This document shows positions 55,924 through 64,000 of a DNA stretch of 64,000 nucleotides, piece by piece (the stretch's first letter is position 1; every line of letters begins with the position of its first letter). Made by a program: the position numbers and the translations under genes. A model generated the notes under the pieces. That model saw only the letters and a program-made list of their open reading frames with translations. It made no database searches and was not told the origin of the DNA. This stretch comes from Ganoderma boninense (taxonomy: Eukaryota; Basidiomycota; Agaricomycetes; Polyporales; Polyporaceae): positions 395,946 to 459,945 of the forward strand of contig CM035310.1 of assembly GCA_002900995.3 (NCBI GenBank). Reading direction: 5' to 3'.

Positions 55924-58791
55924 TTACACAGATGTATCCGTACCGTACAACGGATGCATCCGTATGAGACTCGGATACATCGGGTGAACTGACTCTGCTC
56001 CGGCAAGGTTCCTCAGAGCCTCAGTGTCGTCAGGAGCGACCTCAATATTGTACGTGGCCACTCCCGGTGCTTGTCCAGGGTTGTTGGACCTGACTTGGCT
56101 GTTCTGGGGACAGTTTCGAGCCATATGGCCTGTCTGGCCGCAGCGGAAACAGCGACCATCGCCGACAGGAGCAGGGGCAGCATCGCGCTGCCTCGGCGGA
56201 CCCTGGTTTGCGTTCGGGGGACGGTTACCCCATCGCGCCTGTCGGTCGCGACCACGATCGCGGTCTCGCCCTCCATTCCTACGACCACGCTGACGGTCTT
56301 GTCGTCCGACAGGCCCCCGGTTTACATTCCCCACAAAGATGCCTGGCTCTCGGAGGTACCGCTGGTCCCGTCGTCGCTCTCGGTGACCGCTGGCCTGTCC
56401 GCGGCGCCGGTCATGGTGCCGAGGCTGAGGCGCTATAGCAAAAGCAGCCGGGGCTGGTGCGGGATCGCGGCGACGGGGCAAACCACCATTCCGGTGTTGA
56501 GCGGGGTGCTCGGTGCGCGTCCCTCCGGCAGCTTCGCGAGCCAGCTCAATGACCTGGGCCTTGGCCTTGACGTCCTCGTAAGGACTCTTCAAGGTCATCA
56601 TTTGCTTCCACAGTTCACCTTGAATGTACTTATCAAGTCCGAACCAGAACGCGTCCACACGCTCCTCGTTACGGTCCATCCCCAGGATCAGGAACAAATT
56701 TTCCATCTCATATGAGTAGCTCTGGATGGAGCGACCATGCTGGCGAGTGTTCCTGAGCTTTTCACGCATTTTCTGACGGAAGTTCATAGGGAAGCAATAA
56801 TTGAACAACCCGACAAGGATGTCCTTGAACTGGTAAGCACGCGGGTTGCGCGAGATGGTGTTAACATAGAACTCGTGCGCTCGGCCGCGCAAGAAGCGAG
56901 CAACCACGGACGGATGGTCGCGCGACCTTACACGGTAGCCATCCAAGTAATCGGACATCTGCCCGATGAAACGGTGGAACGTCGGCAAGTCAGCTTCGCC
57001 TTCGTACGGCTCAGGATCCAGTGGCTTCAAGACGGGCACTCGAAGCTTTGAACGCTTCGAACGCTTCCTTGACGAACGACGTCTCCGGGAAGCACGTCGA
57101 CGCTTATGGCGACGGCGCCGTCCGCGAGACGAGCCATCCGAGCTCCCGGAAGACGACTCGGAGTCAGACGAGGATGGTGATCCGTTGAATCCCCCCGCAC
57201 CTCCCGAACCAGACGAGCTGGACGATGAGGAGCTGGACCGTCTCGAGCGACAGGGTTTGGAGGGACCGGGACGCGAGGGATCTTTGTCGTCCTCGGACGA
57301 ACTGCTGCTGTCCGAGGAGCTCGGATCGCCCTTTGACAGGCCGCGCAATGTGCGCCCAACGAAGCTGCTCGGCTCCAGCTGAGAGATAGGTTGGGGGAGG
57401 TGAACCCTCAGCTCGGCCGTATGAGAACGGCGAGCTGAACTTCCGGGCGAGAGAGCCTCTTCGACAAACGCAGTAGCCATGCCTTGCGAAGGATCAGCCA
57501 GAGGCGCGCCAGTCTTGGCACCCTTCACCTTCTTAGTGTTACCTACATCGCATTTGCGCGATTTCTTGGCCGAAACTGAAGCCACAGGTCCCTTAGATAC
57601 TGATGTACCTGAGGGAATGGGTTTGGGAGCCTCATACTCTGAGGCGGACGAATCAATGGCAACTTGTTTGCCCTTGCTGCGCTTATGCTTAGGCCGAGGA
57701 CGGTGTGCACTCCGAACCTCGACTAGCTCCCGCTGGAGCGCATCAATCTGGCGCTGTAAGTCTTCCTCGCGCGTCGGTCGGACGACTGAGTTGTCGCGCG
57801 AGGAGCTGTCCGTGAGGTCGCGATCCTCATCGGACAAATCAGTGGCCGTCTGGACGGTGGCCTTTGGCCGCTTGGGCTGTGCCTTCTTCATGGCACGCCA
57901 GTACTCCAAAGCTGCGCGCTGCTCATCAGGATCAGCGTCGCTGTCCTCGTCGCGCAAGGCTCGACGGCCTGAATACAAGTCGAACTCCCGGCGCTGTGCG
58001 TCCGGGTCTAGTTCCTCATCGCTGATGCCGGCGGCGCCCCAGTTGCGCGCATCAACGGTCTTTCCTTTCGCGAAGGTCGATGGACCTTCGCCACGCGAGC
58101 TCGAACTGGCTGCGCGATCGCGGTGAACTTGGAGCATCCGCTTCTGGATGCGACCGCGTTGCTCGTCCGTGAGCGACTTCTCTGCCGCCTTCACGGTGCG
58201 GCGTTGCTCACGATTCAAGCCAGCAGCCTCGGAGGGTTGGCCTTCCCTCCAGCAACTGGCAGCTCACGAAGGGGAGCACGAGCGGGGGGTACGCGCGAGT
58301 TTCTTATGACGACGTACCTCGGTCCATTGACCGACATCCTTATCAACCGGCTCCTTTCGGGCAGCCGTTGTGTCCTGCGGGTCCTCGGGGTTCTGGGTAG
58401 AAGAAGTAATATTATTGTTTTCCTTGTCCGAAGCGGACAAGGGGCTACTGCCCGCAGCGCTAGGCTGCGGGGCTACGCTACTCGGATATGCCTCCCGCTC
58501 GTTGGACGAGACGGGGTCTGCTCCGGCACGTGGGTCTGCCGCCTGGCCGCCGTGCAGCGAGCCAGTGTCTGCCCCAACGTTGGTACGGGCGGCCTGGCTG
58601 TAAGAAACGCCAGGCCTAACGCTCGCATTCGAGCGGACGCTCGGAGCGTCGGAAAGCTCGCTGTCGGACGAATAGTCAGTCCCTTGGGGCAACTGAGCGG
58701 GTAACGTACCAGGTGGAGGTGCCAGTCCGGAGTGGACTCCGGTGCGGGGGCCAGAAGGCCTGTTGCGAAGGTTGTAGCGAACGGAGGACAT
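55924..58791 (-). mobile_element. gag: Ty3/gypsy retrotransposon gag, with one in-frame stop
   Basis: One frame starts at ATG 58791 (MSSVRYNLRNRPSGPRTG), meets TGA at 58266-58264, and continues in the same frame from NREQRRTVKAAEKSLTDEQR to a TAA at 55926-55924. It has a Ser/acid-rich N-terminal part, a basic linker, a capsid-like region (PLDPEPYEGEADLPTFHRFI, then SYSYEMENLFLILGMDRNEE) and a CCHC zinc knuckle CFRCGQTGHMARNC. Without the TGA it would be about 955 residues. The reading frame carries on past the TAA in the same phase as the pol frame on the far side of the insert. The internal TGA makes this copy defective in structure-protein synthesis. Confidence 0.85.
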
Positions 58792-58861
58792 GTTTTCGGG
58801 TTTCTTGATTTTCGGAAGGGAGAGCCGCAGAGAGAGAGAAGCGAGAGAGATGGAGAGAGTC

Positions 58862-58867
<6 letters not shown>

Positions 58868-58924
<57 letters not shown>
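58868..58924. repeat. GA microsatellite
   Basis: An uninterrupted (AG)n run of about 55 bp, with further GAGAGA-rich sequence on its left, lies between the gag start and the LTR-like region in the retroelement leader. Confidence 0.95.
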
Positions 58925-58929
<5 letters not shown>

Positions 58930-58979
58930 CCGTCGCCGAGAAGGAAGGTCGAGTTGATCAGACTCGAGGGGATCCAGTC

Positions 58980-59405
58980 GACGAGGAAGGGTTTATTGAG
59001 TTAAGCTTTAGAGAGACAAGGGGATGGGGGGTAGAGGTTGGTAGACGGTGATGCTGTCAAAAATATGTGACGCTGGCGGCTTCCGGATAAGGAAGGCGGT
59101 CGCGGCACACGGTCGAAGAGCGCTCAAGGGCAGGGACAGTTGTACCGACTGTGATTCTGTTCCAAGTACGCTAACGAACACTGCGTACATACAGGTCTTA
59201 TATACGACTGCCGACAGGCACAGGAGAGAGGGGATTGAGTAAGGACAGAGGGGGCAAGCACGTGGACACGGGCGGGATGACAAAGGTAAGCTGTACTAAC
59301 AGTAAGCACAAGCATTCTAGGTACGGGACCGGAAACGGGACAATGCGGGGATGAGAGAGGTACGGTAACGGGTCTGAGCGAGGGAACGAGCGCGGGCGGT
59401 TACAG
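58980..59405 (-). mobile_element. Candidate 5' LTR and leader of the gypsy element
   Basis: On the minus strand, upstream of gag, the sequence may begin TGTAACCGCC near 59403, contains TATATAAG (near 59200) and AATAAA (near 58997), and leads to the gag start. These are promoter and polyadenylation-like signals in the order expected of an LTR. I could not find a matching copy downstream of pol, so LTR limits and the primer-binding site are not established. Confidence 0.4.
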
Positions 59406-59453
59406 TCGGGACCGCCCAAGGCTGACTGTATCTACTGTGTGCAACTTCAAAAA

Positions 59454-60550
59454 ACCAAAACGCACCACCATCAACGACGTATGTCCTCCTCATTCAGTCA
59501 GCTGCGCATAGAAAATCCGCTCAGACTATTCCCGGAAAATAGTAATACAGATAGACCATGCTCGGCTGTTGCCAGCCCAGGCCCTCCATGCGCACTTACA
59601 AATAGCCCGGCCGAAGCTCAACACGCACGTCTGTCTGTCCTGAGGTCTGAGGCGCGAACCTCTCCTATTCTTGAAGCTCGCACTCCAGAAGCCGAGGGCG
59701 TTATTTACGCAGTGGACACCTACAGAAGTCTCCAGAAATTCCTCTTCTCATCCGACCCAGGCCTGTTGCAGTGGCTCCTTACGACCAGATCTCGAGGTCC
59801 TGATCATGTCGACGGAGTCCAGGCAGTACTCATCTGAGAAACTTGGGTCAGCAGTCCATTTATCCGGCTCTGCTTCTCGGAAGAGAGTAAGCATACTTCG
59901 CGCTAGGTCTGATTTCACACGGTTTAAACCAGATGACGACCCTCTCCATTGAACAAGTCATTTTCAAGAGCTCATGTGTTTTATCAAGGCACAATGGATG
60001 TGGGTTTGCGTGGTACGTTCGCTTTCTGTGGGAGCAAAGTGTGGTGCTGACCGGAGAGAAGCAGGCATCAACCTAAGTCCCCGAAGAATGCCACATCATG
60101 CGCTTCCAACCCGGAGGTAACCATGTCATCTTTCGACGGAATGGGGCCCGACCGGCCAGAATATACCGTGAACCTGCGACGTACAGCGCTGATGCCTAGC
60201 TTCCTCAAAACCCGCGGGGGAACGGACTACCTCCTTCTACACGTGCACACCTCCGCACGAGGTGAGCTTCATCCCCGGCAGTTATTTCACTCTTTAATCC
60301 CGTGCTATTTTTCCCAGATACGACCCCCCTCCAGTTTACCATCAAGTTGATTTCAGTCGGCCTGTTCGCCAGCCGTTCAGGCAGCAGCCTGTCATCCAGG
60401 GTAGGCGATACGTCATGTCCCTGATCAAGTCCGAGACGAATAGCAGAAGATCCTCCGGAATTCAAGTGGTTGCAAGCTTGGCGTTGCCGGGCGGCCCTGG
60501 TCTCTATTCCTATTCCCGGCATGCGAGCGGACCGACGGATCAGCCCTAGA
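59454..60550 (+). CDS. Uncertain multi-exon gene, unrecognised
   Basis: Several plus-strand frames could be exons: one from about 59439 to 59837 containing YAVDTYRSLQKFLFSSDPGL, one near 60123 starting MSSFDGMGPDRPEYTVNLRR, and, after a GTGAGC...TTCCCAG intron near 60259-60316, one reading YDPPPVYHQVDFSRPVRQPF to a stop near 60550. The last splice is clean, but I cannot connect the earlier frames with confidence and no family is recognised. Confidence 0.25.
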
Positions 60551-60867
60551 ATTAGGCGAGCATGTGTGCAGCACCCTCTGATCTTCGTTCGTGGTGGTTC
60601 TTCGACTCAACTTCGACTGCAAACGCTGCATCCGTCAGAGCATGCTCGCCCCCTTCCTTCGTGCCGCGTCCCCTGAAGCCATGTGTGCATAGGCATCCGG
60701 CCACATCCTCTCCGGCTGCCTTGTGTCCCCGAGGATCGGCAGATGCCCGCTGTGCATGCTTAATGCGCAGTCAGCAGGTCGTTTTTAGCGGGGTTGCGCC
60801 GGTGGCGGGAAGGAGGCGCGACCATCAGCTAATGCCATTAAATCCGAGATTTCTGCATCGCTCAACG

Positions 60868-60876
60868 AAGGATATA
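60868..60876 (+). promoter_or_regulatory. TATA box of the GH28 gene
   Basis: GATATATATTT about 100 bp upstream of the GH28 start codon at 60970. Confidence 0.5.
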
Positions 60877-60969
60877 TATTTGGCGTGCACCGCGGCACCC
60901 CCCAGCTCTTCTGGAGTCTGAATACGTCTCTGCCAGTTACACCGGTGCCTCTTCCTGCTGATCTGCACG

Positions 60970-62975
60970 ATGGGCTTCAAGTCTCTTCTCGCATCGCTCT
61001 GCCTCCTCTCGGCCGTCTCTGCGCAGCTGTCGGGGAGTGTTGGTCCGACGTCGTCCCTTTCGTCCAAGCAGGCCACGATATGCAACGTTCTTGACTACGG
61101 CGGATCCATCGGGTCGAGCGACATCGGGCCTGCTATTGCCAGCGCTTTCACTGTCCGTCATCGACCGCTCTTTGCATCCTCTCACGTTCTGCTGACCATG
61201 TCCGCATTAGAACTGCGTCCTGAAGCACTCGGGTTCGACGTTGTATGTGCCTGCGGGTACGTCGATCGCGTCGTCGAACTCTTAATCACTCATAAACCGT
61301 ACTTTGTTAGGTAACTATAACATGAAGACATGGGTAACCTTGACCGGCGGCACGAAGTGGGCATTCCGTCTCGACGGCCTCATTACTCGTGCATGTGCGT
61401 GGTTGGAATCCTCAAAAAGATTCTTAATGTGGGCAGTTCTCTGACGCAATAATTCGACCGCAGCCAGCACCACCGGCAACATGATCGCCATCCAGAATGC
61501 GAACGACTTCGAGTTTTACTCTGCGAACAGCGCTGGGGGTATTCAGGGCCTCGGTTACCAAGCTCGCAACGCCGGGTATGTCCTTCGGCGTCCCATGACC
61601 TCCCCCAACTGACGATGTGATCTCTGAATAGTCCGCGTCTGATTCGCGTTATTACGTCGAACAACTGGTCCATTCACGACCTCATCCTCGTCGACTGTAA
61701 GTCTTAGCATATTTTTGGGGGATTATCAATTCTCTGACTCGGATAACAGCACCGGAGTTCCATCTGGTCATTCAACAAGGCTCCAATGGCGAGGTGTACA
61801 ACATGGCCATCCGCGGTTGGTTTTTACAGTTACTCAATCGTGTCTGGGAGGCGGGTACTGACACGACATGATCCCCCTTGCCGTGAGCACAGGCGGGAAC
61901 CTAGGTGGCTCGGATGGCGTCGACGTCTGGGGCACGAACTACTGGATCCACGACGTTGAGGTCACCAACCGCGACGAGTGCGTGACCGTTAAGGTGCGAA
62001 TCGTCTTGGCTTAGCAATCAAAGCTCTGCGGCTGAGGCTTAATTTCGTCAGTCGCCGTCTTCGAACATTCTAGTCGAGCAAAGTCAGTTCTCCTTCATTT
62101 CGCCGACTGTATTGCGGTTCTGACCGAGTTCTTAGTCTGGTGCAACCAGTCCGGCGGCAGCGCCATTGGTAGCTTGTCCGACGGCACGGCCATCGAGAAC
62201 GTTCTCTACCGGTATGTCTCTAATGACTTCCAGCGCACATGGTACTGGTACTTGACGCTGGCACCATAGATACGTGTACACGAATGGCGGAAACCAAGCC
62301 CTGATGATCAAGAGCAACCTTGGCTCGGGATACGTGCGCAACGTCGTGTTTGACCACTTCATCTCCCGCGGCACCGCGTACGGGCTCGACATCAACCAGT
62401 ACTGGGCCTCCCAAACCCCGGGCTCCGGCGCCGGCGTGCAGCTCTCCAACATCACCTTCTCCGTAAGCTGACCCATCTCCTCTCATCCTCCATCGCTATC
62501 ACACCGTTCTTCGTTCTCAAACGCGACTCTCCTCGTAGAACTGGGACGGAAACGTCGTCGACGGCGTGGCGCGCCCGCCGGTCCAGCTCATCTGCGCGGA
62601 CGGCGCACCGTGCTCGGGCATCACGCTCACAAACGTGAACATGTGGTCGCAGACGAACAAGGCGGTGTACAAGTGCGAGAGCGCGTACGGCTCGGGCCTG
62701 TCGTGCATCAGGGGCGGCTCGTCGCACACGAGCTATGCGATCGTCACGACGTCCGCGAGCAAGCCGGGCGGGTACTCCACCCCGACGACCCTCGCTGGGG
62801 ACCTTGCCTCGGGCTTCGCGACGAACGCTGCGATTCCCACTCCGTGAGTGCCTCTCCGAGCGTTGATATATACGCATGTGTTTCTGATGTTGGTCTGGTT
62901 GCATCTGACAGCACTATCCCGACTACGTTCTTCCCGGGGAGGGCCCAGATCACTCCACTTGCAAAGAACTTGTAG
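60970..62975 (+). CDS. Secreted GH28 glycoside hydrolase, rhamnogalacturonase type
   Basis: Twelve exons join in frame: 60970-61152, 61211-61256, 61311-61394, 61464-61575, 61633-61696, 61750-61815, 61893-61993, 62052-62082, 62136-62211, 62270-62462, 62539-62843 and 62912-62975. The signal peptide is [20 protein letters not shown]. The right-handed beta-helix of family 28 follows: [20 protein letters not shown], then [31 protein letters not shown], and SGGSAIGSL. The acidic residues in DGVDVWG and RDECVTVK sit where the catalytic aspartates/glutamates of rhamnogalacturonan hydrolases are. The NTD and GHG motifs of plain polygalacturonases are absent, which favours a rhamnogalacturonase. It would cleave the pectin rhamnogalacturonan backbone outside the cell. 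There are no breaks; this is the best preserved host gene in the window. Confidence 0.85.
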
Positions 62976-63257
62976 GAAGAGAAGCGTCAGGCCTGCTGTT
63001 CGAGTATATTCGCTTCCATTTGTCTCGAGCGGAAGATGCTTTGTGCATCATGGGACACACGGGATCTTCATGGAGAGAAAAGGGTTTTGTCATTGCAGCA
63101 ACTGTTTTCCTTGGTACGTGGATAATGGAGTCTAGCGGTTTTCGCCTAAACGTTGTTACATGTTATATGATCGAGAGATATGCAAGATGACGATGCACAT
63201 CAAAGGAAAACAGACGATGACACGGGATTTTCAAGATGGCGAACAGAGACAGACAGC

Positions 63258-64000
63258 TCAGTCAAGGTTGACAAAGTCCTTCAGGATGCGGATGCGAACT
63301 GTGCCGTCGTCCGATCCAGAGGCCAACATCGTGCCGTCAGGTGAGAACGACGCGAGCGTCACCTTGTCGTTGTGCTCGTTGAACGTCTTCATGTTCGTCC
63401 CGTCGCTCCTCCGCCACAACCGCACAGTGTTGTCAGACGACGCGGATGCGACGAATCTGCCGTCAGGCGAGAACGTCGCAGAGTTGATCATGCTGTCGTG
63501 GCCCTCGAGCGCCACCACTCGATCTCCAGTGAACGAGTCGCAGATCTTCAGTGTCGAGTCGCTCGACCCAGACAGCACCTGCTTCCCGTCCCCCGGCGAG
63601 AACGACACAGCCCACACCGGCCCATGGTGCTCGTGCAGCATCACAAGCTCCTCGCCAGTGCCCACCTTCCAGATCCGCACGCTCCCGTCGTCCGACGCCG
63701 TCGCGAGACGGTTGTCGTCGGGATCGAAGCTCCCCGCCCACACCATCCCGCGATGGCCCTTGAGCTCCTTGTGAAGCGCCCCTGTCGCGACGTCCCAGAG
63801 GCGCGTGTTGTAGTCCGCGCCGCCCGACGCGAGGTACTGCCCGTTGTGTGAGAAGAGTACGAAGGTGACCATCGCGTTGTGACCCTCGAGCAGATGCAGC
63901 TGCTCGTACGCCTGCGCGTCCCAGATGCGGACCGTCATGTCGTCCGAGCCCGACGCGAGCTTCGTGCCATCCGGCGACCAGACGACGGTGTGGATCGTCC
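63258..64000 (-). CDS. WD40-repeat protein, C-terminal part, cut by window end
   Basis: The frame runs from the window edge to a stop at 63258. It holds about six WD40 repeats, each with GH...WSPDG-like starts and SGSxDxTVRIW-like ends, for example LEGHDSMINSATFSPDGRF and SASSDNTVRLW. The near-identical, regularly spaced repeats resemble the WD40 tails of fungal NACHT/STAND or HET-type proteins, but the N-terminal domain lies outside the window. Such repeats form a beta-propeller for protein contacts. Confidence 0.9.
   Translation of the reverse strand, partial: TIHTVVWSPDGTKLASGSDDMTVRIWDAQAYEQLHLLEGHNAMVTFVLFSHNGQYLASGGADYNTRLWDVATGALHKELKGHRGMVWAGSFDPDDNRLATASDDGSVRIWKVGTGEELVMLHEHHGPVWAVSFSPGDGKQVLSGSSDSTLKICDSFTGDRVVALEGHDSMINSATFSPDGRFVASASSDNTVRLWRRSDGTNMKTFNEHNDKVTLASFSPDGTMLASGSDDGTVRIRILKDFVNLD

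Noticed and set aside
58980..59405. A matching 3' LTR downstream of pol
   Set aside because: I compared the sequence left of 33.5 kb by eye with the LTR-like region and found no shared words, so only one LTR candidate is listed.
1..64000. CRISPR arrays, operons, riboswitches, rRNA genes
   Set aside because: None seen; spliceosomal introns and gene families are those of a fungus, and the only regular short-period repeat is the GA microsatellite at 58868-58924.

Overview
The window looks like nuclear DNA of an agaricomycete (mushroom or polypore type) basidiomycete. Genes are split by many short GT-AG introns, mostly about 50-65 nt. Recognisable families include a DUF6534-type membrane protein, a rhamnogalacturonase-type GH28, TAP-like secreted hydrolases, a KDZ transposase with CxC2 cysteines and a TET/JBP-type dioxygenase. 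This is a repeat-rich accessory region: many genes are broken, and there are two 100-N assembly gaps (14017-14116 and 28757-28856).

Layout. 1-11.8 kb is mostly decayed sequence. It holds a relic of a TAP-like hydrolase (about 2.16-3.16 kb) and a frameshifted auxin-efflux-carrier-type transporter (about 7.7-9.5 kb). 11.8-15.9 kb is a secreted TAP-like alpha/beta hydrolase gene, interrupted by a gap and a roughly 1.38 kb near-duplicate that looks like an assembly artefact. 16.4-18.5 kb is a fold-back structure of long inverted repeats. 19.9-30.9 kb holds a small conserved protein, a secreted proline-rich repeat protein, one or two small secreted proteins, a DUF6534-like membrane protein running into the second gap, and an intact five-exon gene for an HMG-like agaricomycete protein. 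31.2-31.75 kb is an AT-rich hAT-type MITE with an exact 8-bp target duplication.

32.5-59.4 kb is a nested transposon. A Ty3/gypsy element on the minus strand is split: gag (58.8-55.9 kb) and pol (38.7-33.5 kb) are separated by 17.2 kb of foreign DNA. A 12-bp direct repeat borders the foreign DNA, and if one copy is removed gag and pol lie in one frame separated by one UAA codon. The insert carries a KDZ-superfamily transposase, three multi-exon genes of unknown function (one with three SUMO-interaction-like motifs, one with basic AT-hook-like and nuclear-localisation-like stretches), a TET/JBP 2OG-Fe(II) dioxygenase with one in-frame stop, the tail of an FMN-dependent alpha-hydroxyacid dehydrogenase and a tRNA-like sequence. 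It reads as a large cargo-bearing KDZ transposon whose cargo suggests DNA/chromatin modification.

59.4-64 kb returns to host-like genes: an uncertain multi-exon ORF set, an intact 12-exon secreted rhamnogalacturonase-type GH28 gene, and a WD40-repeat protein cut by the window end.

All family calls come from reading translated motifs; no database search was run.
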